Shown here: positions 1 through 7,041 of the stretch, in pieces
Layout: every line of letters starts with the position of its first letter
Numbering within the stretch: position 1 is the first letter of the stretch
DNA from: an uncultured Bacteroidales bacterium
GTDB taxonomy: Bacteria > Bacteroidota > Bacteroidia > Bacteroidales > FEN-979
Reading direction: 5' to 3'
DNA length: 51,477 bases
Assembly: GCA_903824935.1 (NCBI GenBank)
Contig: CAIJYT010000285.1
Span: forward strand, 1 to 51,477
Notes under the pieces: generated by a model
Told to the model about the DNA's origin: nothing
What the model saw: only the letters and a program-made list of their open reading frames with translations
The model's database searches: none
Translations under genes and position numbers: made by a program

Positions 1-341
1 CCTGTAAAGGAGGATGGGTCTTCAAATGACCAATGGAGGGTTTTGGTCACGCTTGGGAAAATCGGGCATCTTTCGGAATTTGCTGCATCGCAAACGGTTA
101 CCACATAATTATAGCGATGACCATTTTTATAGAAATCAAATACATCTTTTGTTTCGTTTGCTGAAATGTTTATCCCGGTCTCGGCCATGACTTTAACTGC
201 CAGCAGATTTAAGGTTCCTTTTTCCAGGCCTGCACTATGGGCTTCGAATTTATCACCGGCCATGTTATTCAGCAAGGCCTCGGCCATCTGGCTGCGGGCT
301 GAGTTATGAATACAAACAAATAAAACCCTGATTTTTTCCAT
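1..341 (-). CDS. arsC: Arsenate reductase, low-molecular-weight phosphatase fold (partial)
   Basis: Reduces As(V) to As(III) in the cytoplasm so that it can be exported or methylated. The ATG is at 341 and the gene runs off the left edge after about 113 residues (the family is about 130-140). The N-terminus holds the phosphatase-type loop C-I-H-N-S-A-R-S with nucleophile Cys10. Two further cysteines, Cys84 and Cys92, match the redox relay of thioredoxin-coupled ArsC (Cys10/82/89 in the Staphylococcus enzyme). It is the last visible gene of the arsenic island, 106 bp after the DUF5714 gene, and has its own promoter with an ArsR-type palindrome (369-384), so it can probably be induced separately. 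Alternative: an LMW protein tyrosine phosphatase, which the extra cysteines and the context make less likely. Confidence 0.9.
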   Translation of the reverse strand, partial: MEKIRVLFVCIHNSARSQMAEALLNNMAGDKFEAHSAGLEKGTLNLLAVKVMAETGINISANETKDVFDFYKNGHRYNYVVTVCDAANSERCPIFPSVTKTLHWSFEDPSSFT

Positions 342-368
342 TCATTAATATTTATGAAGATGAATTCA

Positions 369-406
369 ATCGTAAAAGTACGATGGAATTATTTCAGTTA
401 AACAAA
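369..406 (-). promoter_or_regulatory. arsC promoter with ArsR-type operator
   Basis: The palindrome ATCGTAAAAGTACGAT (369-384) has the form ATCG-N8-CGAT. Read on the minus strand, its central 8 bases are TACTTTTA, a 7/8 match to the Bacteroidota -7 box TAnnTTTG. TTTG (403-406) lies 22 bp upstream as a possible -33 element. The arsC start is 31 bp downstream. The same architecture lies in front of arsR (5280-5295). A repressor bound here would cover the -7 box. Confidence 0.65.
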
Positions 407-447
407 ACATGTATTAACTTATTGTTAAATCGGTGCAGGCAGATTAT

Positions 448-1152
448 TTAAGGTAATTGAAAATAAAGGCAGTCCGCCTTCAAACATTCTTTATTGTGTT
501 CTGAGAATCCGCAACGGATTTCTGATGATTCCAATGTAATCTGAAACTTTTCCTTAAGGAAATTTATCGCTTCGTTCACGGCAAGATAAGTGTCCCTTTT
601 GCAGCACCTGGGGCCGCCATGTTCTGCAATTGAAACCAGGCATCTTCCGGTAGCCAGGTTACTTAGACTCCATTCGTCCCTGGCGAGAGGCGAAGAACCT
701 GTAATAACGCTGATGAAAATCCCGGTTCCCACACCTGCACCGCAATTCCCATGGGTTTCGCAGAATCCGCCCAGGACTTTTTCGGCTCGTTTACGTGCAA
801 TTTCAATTTTGGATTGTTTCGAGGCATCTTTCAGCATATTGCAGTAAGCAGAAATAAGTACGGCCGGCACCAGGAAATGATGTTCGGGGCCATGCATTTT
901 TATCTTTTCACTATGCATGATCGCGGTAGCCATTTCAATTGGATTCAAGGAAGCTGAATGGTTGCAATAGGTCTCAATCAGCTTAATCCCCGATTGGGCA
1001 TGGCAGTTGTCACAAACAAAATGATCGTTAACACAGCTGACGTTCGATTGAAATGATCCTTTACAATAATAACATTCCCTTGATGTATAATCTGGGCTGT
1101 ATGTTAAATCCTTTCCGCAGATCAGGCAGCCATTCCTATTTTCCGTAATCAT
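448..1152 (-). CDS. DUF5714-family cysteine-rich protein
   Basis: A 234-residue soluble protein with no signal peptide. The N-terminal ~60 residues carry zinc-ribbon-like pairs (C-L-I-C, C-Y-Y-C, C-D-N-C). The body has G-x-C-E-T-H-G-N-C-G-A-G-V-G-T-G and G-G-P-R-C-C-K-R-D motifs and a C-terminal C-L-K-A-D-C. I recognise this arrangement as DUF5714, a family of unknown function common in anaerobes and methanogens. The ATG at 1152 is 1 bp from the acr3 stop codon, so the two are very likely translationally coupled. The many cysteines and the place in an ars operon suggest metal or metalloid binding or a redox role; that is inference. No enzymatic function can be assigned. Confidence 0.8.
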   Translation of the reverse strand: MITENRNGCLICGKDLTYSPDYTSRECYYCKGSFQSNVSCVNDHFVCDNCHAQSGIKLIETYCNHSASLNPIEMATAIMHSEKIKMHGPEHHFLVPAVLISAYCNMLKDASKQSKIEIARKRAEKVLGGFCETHGNCGAGVGTGIFISVITGSSPLARDEWSLSNLATGRCLVSIAEHGGPRCCKRDTYLAVNEAINFLKEKFQITLESSEIRCGFSEHNKECLKADCLYFQLP

Positions 1153-1153
1153 G

Positions 1154-2206
1154 CTAAGCCGTTTGTTTGGTGAAATACCTGCGCTGAAACCAGAATGATA
1201 CGTTGACCAGGCTGATCAGCACAGGAACTTCAACCAGGGGGCCGATCACCGCCGCAAAGGCAACCCCCGAACTGATCCCGAAAACCGAAATAGCTACTGC
1301 AATTGCCAGTTCAAAATTATTGCTTGCCGCTGTGAAGGAAAGAGTAGCGGTTTTCTCATACCCGGCGCCAATACGCTTACCGATAAAAAATGACACAATG
1401 AACATGACCACGAAGTAAATCACCAGCGGTATTGCAATGCGCACAACATCCAGAGGAATCTTTACGATGTATTCGCCTTTGAGTGAGAACATGACGATGA
1501 TCGTGAACAGCAGGGCGACCAGGGTTATGGGGCTGATTTTCGGGATGAATTTGCGTTCGTACCAGTCGCGGCTCTTCATACGGATCAGGCTGAACCTGGT
1601 GATAATCCCTGCAATGAAAGGGATCCCCAGGTATATGAACACGCTCTTCACAATCTGGCCTATGGTGATGTCCACTGCAAATGTTTTAAGCCCCAGCCAG
1701 GAAGGAAGAACAGTCAGGAAAATGTATGCATAAACAGAAAAGAACAAGACCTGGAAAATCGAATTGAATGCAACCAGGCCTGCACAATATTCCCTGTCGC
1801 CTTTTGCAAGATCATTCCACACAATGACCATCGCAATGCACCTGGCCAGCCCGATCAGGATCAGTCCGGCCATGTATTCAGGGTATCCCCTCAGGAAGAT
1901 AATGGCTAGTAAAAACATAAAGACGGGCCCTATGATCCAGTTCTGGACCAACGAAACCGCGAGTATCTTTACGTTTTTAAACACATCACCCAGTTCTTCA
2001 TACCTCACTTTCGCAAGAGGAGGGTACATCATCAGGATCAATCCTATGGCGATAGGGATGTTGGTGGTTCCCGATTGAAAGCTGTTCCAGAAGCCTGCAA
2101 CAGAAGGGAAAAGATATCCTGAAAAAACACCTGCAAACATGGCAAGAAAAATCCATAAGGTCAGGTAGCGGTCAAGAAAGTTGAGACGTTTGTTTGATGG
2201 AGACAT
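1154..2206 (-). CDS. acr3: ACR3-family arsenite efflux permease
   Basis: Inner-membrane carrier that exports As(III) using the proton gradient. 350 residues with about ten hydrophobic segments, as usual for ACR3. The N-terminal motif [17 protein letters not shown] is typical of the family. The essential Cys of ACR3 proteins is present (Cys123 in G-L-A-R-C-I-A-M-V), and a conserved Glu lies in the last helices (G-P-L-V-E-V-P-V). The ATG at 2206 was chosen because the in-frame extension to 2251 would need a TTG start and runs into the repeat at 2245-2279. It follows arsM by 74 bp and precedes the DUF5714 gene by 1 bp. Confidence 0.95.
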   Translation of the reverse strand: MSPSNKRLNFLDRYLTLWIFLAMFAGVFSGYLFPSVAGFWNSFQSGTTNIPIAIGLILMMYPPLAKVRYEELGDVFKNVKILAVSLVQNWIIGPVFMFLLAIIFLRGYPEYMAGLILIGLARCIAMVIVWNDLAKGDREYCAGLVAFNSIFQVLFFSVYAYIFLTVLPSWLGLKTFAVDITIGQIVKSVFIYLGIPFIAGIITRFSLIRMKSRDWYERKFIPKISPITLVALLFTIIVMFSLKGEYIVKIPLDVVRIAIPLVIYFVVMFIVSFFIGKRIGAGYEKTATLSFTAASNNFELAIAVAISVFGISSGVAFAAVIGPLVEVPVLISLVNVSFWFQRRYFTKQTA

Positions 2207-2244
2207 ATCTGTGTATAATTGAAAATGATAGTTATAATTTAAAA

Positions 2245-2279
2245 TGTACAATGTACCAGATACAATGTACCAACAATCA
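2245..2279. repeat. Degenerate 7-bp tandem repeat between arsM and acr3
   Basis: Five heptads in register: TGTACAA, TGTACCA, GATACAA, TGTACCA, ACAATCA. The array ends 1 bp from the arsM stop codon (2281-2283). Its position after a stop codon inside an operon matches the arrays at 27105-27132 and 35598-35632, though the unit sequence differs. Confidence 0.75.
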
Positions 2280-2280
2280 A

Positions 2281-3087
2281 TTATTTTTCTGCTGTTACTG
2301 TAATGCTGAAGATGCCAATCTTATTACTTTTAAATTCATTGATCTCTTCTGCAGAAAGGTAATTGCGCAAGAGTTCATCGGGCAGTTCAACTTCCTTCTC
2401 CTTGTTTATCTCAATGTTCCTGAACCCGCTCAGGCGGATGATATCGAGGTATTCATCTTTCTGTATGGCTCCTGCAACACATCCTGCATACATTACTGCA
2501 TCATCTTTCAATCCCTTTGGCAGAGCCCCTTTCAGCACAACATCGGATATGCTGAAATGACCTCCTGGTTTCAGAACACGGAATATCCCGTCATAAGCCT
2601 TTTGCTTATCGGGGACAAGATTCAGGACACAGTTACTTACAACCACGTCAACCGTATCTGAATCTACAGGCATTTCTTCTATATCGCCTTTGATGAATTC
2701 CACATTGGTAAACCCTAGTTTTTTCACATTTTCACGGGCTTTTTCAAGCATGGTATCACTGAAATCAAGGCCGATCACTTTACCTGCTTCCCCTGCAAGT
2801 GCGCGCGCTACGAAGCAATCATTGCCAGCACCGGAGCCGAGGTCAAGCACGGTGTCACCTTTTCTAATCTTTGCAAACTGTGTTGGGATCCCGCAGCCAA
2901 GGCCGAGGTCCGCATCGGGATTGTACCCTTCGAGCTTCTCATAATTCTCACTGAAGATAGTGTAATCGATCTCGCAGCATCCCCCGGCACCGCAGCAGGA
3001 TGTTTCGTTTTCTTTTTTTGATTGCAGCGCGATTTGGCTGTATTTTTCGTTGACTATCTCTTTGATGTCTTTTTTATGGATATTCAT
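2281..3087 (-). CDS. arsM: Arsenite S-adenosylmethionine methyltransferase
   Basis: Methylates As(III) with SAM to mono-, di- and trimethyl arsenicals in the cytoplasm. 268 residues from the ATG at 3087; the frame extends to 3114 only with a TTG start. The SAM-binding motif is [11 protein letters not shown] (residues 80-90). The three As(III)-binding cysteines of ArsM are present: Cys65 (G-L-G-C-G-I-P-T), Cys153 (S-N-C-V-L-N-L) and Cys203 (A-G-C-V-A-G-A). The N-terminal pairs C-C-G-A-G-G-C-C (31-38) are also typical of ArsM. The rhodanese gene lies 31 bp upstream, so the genes are probably co-transcribed. Confidence 0.95.
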   Translation of the reverse strand: MNIHKKDIKEIVNEKYSQIALQSKKENETSCCGAGGCCEIDYTIFSENYEKLEGYNPDADLGLGCGIPTQFAKIRKGDTVLDLGSGAGNDCFVARALAGEAGKVIGLDFSDTMLEKARENVKKLGFTNVEFIKGDIEEMPVDSDTVDVVVSNCVLNLVPDKQKAYDGIFRVLKPGGHFSISDVVLKGALPKGLKDDAVMYAGCVAGAIQKDEYLDIIRLSGFRNIEINKEKEVELPDELLRNYLSAEEINEFKSNKIGIFSITVTAEK

Positions 3088-3118
3088 ATGGTTGAAATTT
3101 GTTTTGTTACTCAATGAA

Positions 3119-3532
3119 TTATTTTCTTTCTCTTGGCCTTATCATGCACGGACATGGCCCGTTGAGAGGCTGGTATTTTCCCGCTTTCATGGGAAACCCG
3201 TCTTTTTCCCAGTCGGCAATCCCGCCTGCGAGACTGGCCACTTTTTCATAACCTTTTGATCTCAGAAAAACTACAGATTTCCTGCTCCACAATCCAACTG
3301 CATCGGCCAGGATCAAGGGTTTATCCAGGGGTAGTGATTCCCATTTCTCTTCAAATTCAGTATGTGGAAGATAAATTATATTCTCGACCCCGAATGCACG
3401 GATATCAGTATCGAATTCTTCCCTGAGATCGACCAGAACAGCGCCCAGTCCTAATAATTCCAGGACTTCCCCTGGCAGGGGATAGGGAATCCCATCGATC
3501 TTCAGGCTGCAGGTATCAAATATATTTGGCAT
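3119..3532 (-). CDS. Rhodanese-like protein lacking the catalytic cysteine
   Basis: A 137-residue single rhodanese domain. The fold motifs are visible (V-L-V-D-L-R-E-E-F at 32-40; G-Y-E-K-V-A-S-L-A-G-G-I-A-D-W at 94-108). The active-site loop, normally C-x-x-G-x-R, reads D77-A-V-G80-L-W-S-R, so Asp replaces the sulfur-carrying Cys. A C-terminal tail adds C127-P-C129, which could be a thiol pair or an As(III) site; that is inference. The gene lies 12 bp after the arsG-like gene and 31 bp before arsM. It is probably a non-enzymatic or repurposed rhodanese serving this operon rather than a sulfurtransferase. Confidence 0.8.
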   Translation of the reverse strand: MPNIFDTCSLKIDGIPYPLPGEVLELLGLGAVLVDLREEFDTDIRAFGVENIIYLPHTEFEEKWESLPLDKPLILADAVGLWSRKSVVFLRSKGYEKVASLAGGIADWEKDGFPMKAGKYQPLNGPCPCMIRPRERK

Positions 3533-3544
3533 GGAATATCAGGT

Positions 3545-4258
3545 TTATAAAGGCGCTTTAAAGAAATAAATGGCAATAAAATAAAACCCGCTAAGGATGA
3601 AGATGACAGCTACGATACGCCTGAACCACAATTCAAAAATCCTTATCCTGTTATAAAAATTTCCGACTGAAGATATGCTGAAGGCAATGATATAGGCAAT
3701 AATGATAACAGGAAGCCCTGTTGCTACAGCGAATACCAGGGGCAGTAAAATTCCGGACTTACTGGCCAGAGTCATAGGGATCAGGATGCCAAAATAAAGT
3801 ACCCCGCTGTATGGGCAGAAAGCAAGGGCAAAAAGACAACCCAGCACAAATGAGCCCCAGTAACTGTTTAACTTAAGTTTCGTTGTAAAACGGTCTGTTA
3901 AATTATTGAGTGAAAATCTTCCCAGGTTAATAAAATCGAGCATCAGGATACCGATAATAAGCAAGAAGATCCCGATGAACTTTTCCCCGTTTTGCTGCAG
4001 AAATCTGGCAAGATGAAATCTGCTTGCGCCGAAAAATAAAATAAGTCCTAAAACAGTATAACTGAAAGCCCTTCCGGCAGTATAGATCAGGCCATTGATA
4101 AATACCCTGCGTTTATTTTCCAGTTCTTTACTGATGTATGCTGTGGCGGTAATATTAGTGGCAAGAGGGCACGGACTGAGGGCTGTCATGATCCCCAGTA
4201 TGAATGCCGACACAAACGGCAGCTGAGCAGAGTCCAGGATATTTTGGAGGTACTCCAT
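3545..4258 (-). CDS. arsG: ArsG-like permease of the CcdA/DsbD membrane family
   Basis: 237 residues with about six transmembrane helices. It resembles CcdA/DsbD electron carriers: S-P-C30-P-L-A-T-N near the start and A-F-C-P-Y-S-G-V-L-Y-F-G midway. In arsenic operons such proteins are named ArsG, an efflux permease linked to trivalent aromatic arsenicals in Shewanella. Directly upstream, 4 bp away, is the ArsF-like thioredoxin-fold protein, and before that the ArsE-like one. This order (E-F-G) supports the assignment. The alternative is a thiol-redox transporter feeding electrons to the periplasmic ArsF-like partner; sequence alone does not separate the two. Confidence 0.8.
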   Translation of the reverse strand: MEYLQNILDSAQLPFVSAFILGIMTALSPCPLATNITATAYISKELENKRRVFINGLIYTAGRAFSYTVLGLILFFGASRFHLARFLQQNGEKFIGIFLLIIGILMLDFINLGRFSLNNLTDRFTTKLKLNSYWGSFVLGCLFALAFCPYSGVLYFGILIPMTLASKSGILLPLVFAVATGLPVIIIAYIIAFSISSVGNFYNRIRIFELWFRRIVAVIFILSGFYFIAIYFFKAPL

Positions 4259-4262
4259 AAGT

Positions 4263-4670
4263 CTATTTCAGCAGTAAATTGATCTTATCCTTGAGCCCGC
4301 TGATGAATTTATCGGGGTTATTCCGTGCATTGGCAAAAGCAAATTCCGTCAGGTCATCTTTACTTTCTTTGCCTCCCATTGTTTTAGTCAGGAACAGAGC
4401 TGAACCTGTCGCCTCATATTTCTCAGCTATGGCCTTGTTCTTACTGTCATCCACATTGATTATAGTAAATTTAACGCTGCCATTCTTCAGCTGTGCTGAA
4501 AAATATGTATCCAGGGTTTTCTTTGTATTTTCCTCGATGGCCATGCAGGTGGGGCATCTCCGCGTTGCATGGAAATATAAAACATCCAGTTTCTGAACCG
4601 GGTTCTGGGCCATCAGCATTGAGCAAAAGATAAAGCCCAGGATCAATGAAAGACTAAGTTTTTTAATCAT
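4263..4670 (-). CDS. arsF: ArsF-like exported thioredoxin-fold protein
   Basis: 135 residues with a signal peptide (residues 1-21, ending M-L-M-A-Q) and a thioredoxin-type C39-P-T-C42 in the segment Y-F-H-A-T-R-R-C-P-T-C-M. This matches the family called ArsF, described as a subunit of a nitro-aromatic-arsenical reducing system together with ArsE. The protein should act in the periplasm. It lies between the arsE-like gene (11 bp upstream) and the arsG-like gene (4 bp downstream), consistent with one operon. A generic periplasmic thioredoxin is the alternative, but the family look and gene order favour ArsF. Confidence 0.75.
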   Translation of the reverse strand: MIKKLSLSLILGFIFCSMLMAQNPVQKLDVLYFHATRRCPTCMAIEENTKKTLDTYFSAQLKNGSVKFTIINVDDSKNKAIAEKYEATGSALFLTKTMGGKESKDDLTEFAFANARNNPDKFISGLKDKINLLLK

Positions 4671-4681
4671 GGTATCATAAT

Positions 4682-4936
4682 TTAATGTTCTGTTTTTTCA
4701 ATATGGTCCTGTATAAGTTGTTTGATTTCTGATACCGCAGGGACCCTACCGTAAATCACCACCTTTTCATCAAAAACCAGGGCCGGGGTTCGCATAACTT
4801 TATATTCAAGGATCTTTGTAATATCTTCGACTTTCTGAACTTCGGCCCTAATCCCTGATTCAGACACAGCCTGCTTCGTATGATCCAGGAGGGTCCTGCA
4901 ATTCGCACATCCTGTTCCCAGTACTTTAATGATCAT
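4682..4936 (-). CDS. Small thioredoxin-fold protein, ArsE-like
   Basis: 84 residues, cytoplasmic, with the redox pair C10-A-N-C13 in V-L-G-T-G-C-A-N-C-R. It belongs to the mini-thioredoxin family (M-R-T-P-A-L-V cis-Pro region at about 48-54). The ATG overlaps the arsR stop codon by 4 bp (ATGA), so the two are translationally coupled. Such proteins accompany ArsF and ArsG, where the name ArsE is used; here the name rests mainly on gene order. A likely role is thiol transfer to the arsenic enzymes or to ArsC. Confidence 0.75.
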   Translation of the reverse strand: MIIKVLGTGCANCRTLLDHTKQAVSESGIRAEVQKVEDITKILEYKVMRTPALVFDEKVVIYGRVPAVSEIKQLIQDHIEKTEH

Positions 4937-5268
4937 ACTTTTTGTGTTTCTGTTTTTGACAGGTATGATTGTTCCCAGAAATCGGTAAAAAGCTTCTGCG
5001 CCTGATTCCAGTTCTCAGGTTCAATGCAATACCTGATCTTGGGAGGCTCTATACAACCCTGTATCAGCCCTGATTCCTTCAATTCTTTCAGGTGCTGTGA
5101 AACAGTAGCCTGGGCAATGGGAAGTTCTTCGACGATTTCCCCGCAAAAACAGGTATCCATTGAAGCAAGCAGCTTCACGATCGCAATCCTTGCAGGATGG
5201 CTCAATGCCTTGGCATACCTTGCCATCCGGATTTCATCTTCCATGTAATCAGTACTCGTATAAGCCAT
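4933..5268 (-). CDS. arsR: ArsR-family arsenite-responsive repressor
   Basis: 111-residue winged-helix ArsR/SmtB repressor. The As(III) site of the classic type is visible as C40-F-C42 in D-T-C-F-C-G-E-I-V-E, followed by the DNA-recognition helix Q-A-T-V-S-Q-H-L-K-E-L. As(III) binding should release it from DNA. It is the first gene of the island and overlaps the next gene by 4 bp. The palindrome at 5280-5295 in its own promoter and the one at 369-384 are the probable operators. The chosen ATG (5268) sits only 15 bp from the -7 box, so the leader is very short. Met9 (5244) or Met15 are possible alternative starts. Confidence 0.95.
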   Translation of the reverse strand: MAYTSTDYMEDEIRMARYAKALSHPARIAIVKLLASMDTCFCGEIVEELPIAQATVSQHLKELKESGLIQGCIEPPKIRYCIEPENWNQAQKLFTDFWEQSYLSKTETQKV

Positions 5269-5279
5269 ATTAATAGTTT

Positions 5280-5295
5280 ATCGCAAATATACGAT
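5280..5295 (-). promoter_or_regulatory. arsR promoter with ArsR operator palindrome
   Basis: The palindrome ATCGCAAATATACGAT has ATCG/CGAT arms around 8 bases. On the minus strand those 8 bases read TATATTTG, a perfect Bacteroidota -7 box TAnnTTTG. No convincing -33 TTG is seen. Predicted transcription start is about 5278, giving a leader of about 10 bases before arsR. Confidence 0.7.
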
Positions 5296-5352
5296 TAGAA
5301 TTTGAATTATGAACTGATTTGCCCGATTTTTAATAAACCAGAGAAATACTTT

Positions 5353-5360
5353 TAAATTTG
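5353..5360 (+). promoter_or_regulatory. -7 box TAAATTTG facing the ketoacyl-synthase gene
   Basis: Perfect match to TAnnTTTG, 103 bp before the start codon at 5464. A -33 TTG at the usual 18-22 bp spacing is not present. A transcript from here would run into the hairpin at 5371-5406. Confidence 0.4.
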
Positions 5361-5370
5361 TATCGATTTC

Positions 5371-5406
5371 CATGGCTGTCCTATTCAGGCAGCCATGAAT
5401 TTTTTT
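5371..5406 (+). terminator. Terminator-like hairpin in a leader region
   Basis: A perfect 8-bp stem, CATGGCTG (5371-5378) and CAGCCATG (5390-5397), with an 11-base loop, followed at 5400 by seven T. There is no plus-strand gene upstream to terminate, because arsR points the other way. It lies 11 bp after the TAAATTTG box and 58 bp before the ketoacyl-synthase gene, so it may be an attenuator or the end of a roughly 40-nt small RNA. Confidence 0.6.
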
Positions 5407-5463
5407 GATTGAGCAGTAGAGAAAACAAAGTTATCAGAAGTAAAAAATCAGGCGGGGAACAAC

Positions 5464-6357
5464 ATGGGGACGGTCTTTTCTAAAATGAACAGCTATTTTG
5501 AGTTTTCGAAGGAAAGCGATCTGAAAGAATATCCCAAACAGGTCTTCGTACTTGCGGAGAAGTCCCTGGGTTCCCTTATCGAATCAAAGCTCCCCGAAAA
5601 CCTTAGTCATCTGATAGTGGCAACGACCACCCCGGATTCACTTGCCCCTTCCCTCGGACAGATGATCGTTGATAAATTCAGCAGTTCTTTTTCAAATTGT
5701 CATTCCATCGATATTGTCCAGGGATGTGCCGGAAGTGTTACTTCCCTGATAATGGCCAGCCAGCTGGCTGAGTTGAATAAATCGTCGGTGATGGTGGTTA
5801 ATGCCGATGCAGCAAAAAGGGCCACCTCCAGGTCAAGCAGGTTTAATAAAATTTTCGGAAACGGTTCGTTTGCCTGCCTGATCAGTTACCAGGATTCAAA
5901 TACAGGGCTGATACACTCAAAGTCAAGGCAATACAAGGGTCTATCGGAGGTTGTAAGTGTTCCCCTGGGTCATGATCTGCATGATATATTATTAAGGGAA
6001 AACAAGAATTTGTACAATGATCCGCGAAAATATCTCGGCTTGTCGATGAACAACCCCCTTGCATTGAAGCTGATCAGGAAAGCTGAAGCTTTCTACCTTG
6101 ATTTTACCAAAGAAACCGGACCTCCGGATATTATGATCCTTCACCAGGTGAACCCGCTTATCCTGAAATACCTAACATCGGTCTTTAAAAAGTATAAATT
6201 TGAATTTATCAACGTCGTTGAAAGTACCGGGAACTGTGGTACTGCATCGGTTGGTATAGCGCTGGATTCAATCAAGGGCAGCATACGGGGGAAAACCGTT
6301 CTTTTATGCAGTTTCGGGACTGGCGGGGTCATTACAGCAGGTTATTGGCAAAACTAA
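5464..6357 (+). CDS. Ketoacyl-ACP synthase III-like protein (short form)
   Basis: 297 residues of the FabH/KAS III thiolase fold, which condenses an acyl-CoA or acyl-carrier unit with malonyl groups. The catalytic triad is intact: Cys88 (V-Q-G-C-A-G-S), His227 (L-H-Q-V-N-P) and Asn257 (S-T-G-N-C-G-T-A-S-V-G). It is about 30 residues shorter than usual and lacks the N-terminal I-x-G-x-G-x-Y-x-P strand. There is a stop codon in frame at 5410 and no ATG before 5464, so this is not an annotation artefact. The START-domain gene follows after 15 bp, so this KAS may make or modify a lipid or polyketide rather than serve basic fatty-acid synthesis. Substrate unknown. Confidence 0.85.
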   Translation: MGTVFSKMNSYFEFSKESDLKEYPKQVFVLAEKSLGSLIESKLPENLSHLIVATTTPDSLAPSLGQMIVDKFSSSFSNCHSIDIVQGCAGSVTSLIMASQLAELNKSSVMVVNADAAKRATSRSSRFNKIFGNGSFACLISYQDSNTGLIHSKSRQYKGLSEVVSVPLGHDLHDILLRENKNLYNDPRKYLGLSMNNPLALKLIRKAEAFYLDFTKETGPPDIMILHQVNPLILKYLTSVFKKYKFEFINVVESTGNCGTASVGIALDSIKGSIRGKTVLLCSFGTGGVITAGYWQN

Positions 6358-6372
6358 AAACCGGGTTTCCTA

Positions 6373-6996
6373 ATGCAGAAGCTGCTTGCGTTTATTTTTA
6401 CGGCTCTTCTTCAAATGAGTGCATTGACGGCAGGTGCACAGTCCTGGAACTTCATCAAAGAAAAGGAAGGGTTCAGGCTGTATACCCGGCAGGAAGCAAA
6501 CAGTTCTTTTAAATCGTTCAGGGGGGAAGCTGAAATCAGGGCCGATATGGATAAAGTAAGTTCCCTTATTGGCAATATCAAAAATCTCGACTGGTGGGGT
6601 GATGATGTGCATGACATCACCGTACTTGCTTTTGAAAAGGACAGGCATATCAGGTATTATTTTGTGTATGATGTTCCCTGGCCATTCACTGATCGTGACC
6701 TGGTTGCCGATGTCACAATTTCTGAAGATTCGGCTACCGGGATACGCACCGTTTATTCACATCCCTTGCCTGATGTGGTCCCTGAAAAGCATGGATTGAT
6801 CCGTGTTACAAATTACTGGCAGAAGTGGACCATCAGGCCTTTAAACAATGGAATGATCCATCTCACCCTTGAAGGTTTTATTGATCCCGCAGGCAGCGTG
6901 CCTGCCTGGTTGTATAACATGGTTATCATTGATACACCCCTGAGGCTTTTACGGGAGGTTCAGAAGAGGGTTCAAACAGATCAGACCCCAGGCTGA
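6373..6996 (+). CDS. START-domain lipid-binding protein, exported
   Basis: 207 residues. Signal peptide at 1-22 (ending A-G-A-Q), then a single START-like (helix-grip) domain: W-N-F-I-K-E-K-E-G-F-R-L-Y-T-R near the start, Y-D-V-P-W-P-F-T-D-R-D-L-V in the middle, W-T-I-R-P-L-N-N-G at about 152-160. START domains carry a hydrophobic ligand such as a sterol, phospholipid or polyketide. The gene starts 15 bp after the KAS III gene, so the pair probably forms an operon in which this protein binds the product or substrate. Expected location is the periplasm. The ligand cannot be named from sequence. Confidence 0.85.
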   Translation: MQKLLAFIFTALLQMSALTAGAQSWNFIKEKEGFRLYTRQEANSSFKSFRGEAEIRADMDKVSSLIGNIKNLDWWGDDVHDITVLAFEKDRHIRYYFVYDVPWPFTDRDLVADVTISEDSATGIRTVYSHPLPDVVPEKHGLIRVTNYWQKWTIRPLNNGMIHLTLEGFIDPAGSVPAWLYNMVIIDTPLRLLREVQKRVQTDQTPG

Positions 6997-7014
6997 AACA
7001 AGAAAATTCTTTCG

Positions 7015-7037
7015 CCCGTAGAGGATCAACGGGTTAA
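7015..7037 (+). terminator. Weak hairpin after the START-domain gene
   Basis: CCCGT (7015-7019) pairs with ACGGG (7029-7033) across a 9-base loop and is followed by TT-rich sequence. It lies between two converging genes. The T tract is short, so termination is uncertain. Confidence 0.35.
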
Positions 7038-7041
7038 TTAA

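Noticed and set aside
2245-2279. Heptad arrays as a CRISPR
   Set aside because: Units are 7 bp with no spacers and no cas genes nearby; they are simple tandem repeats.
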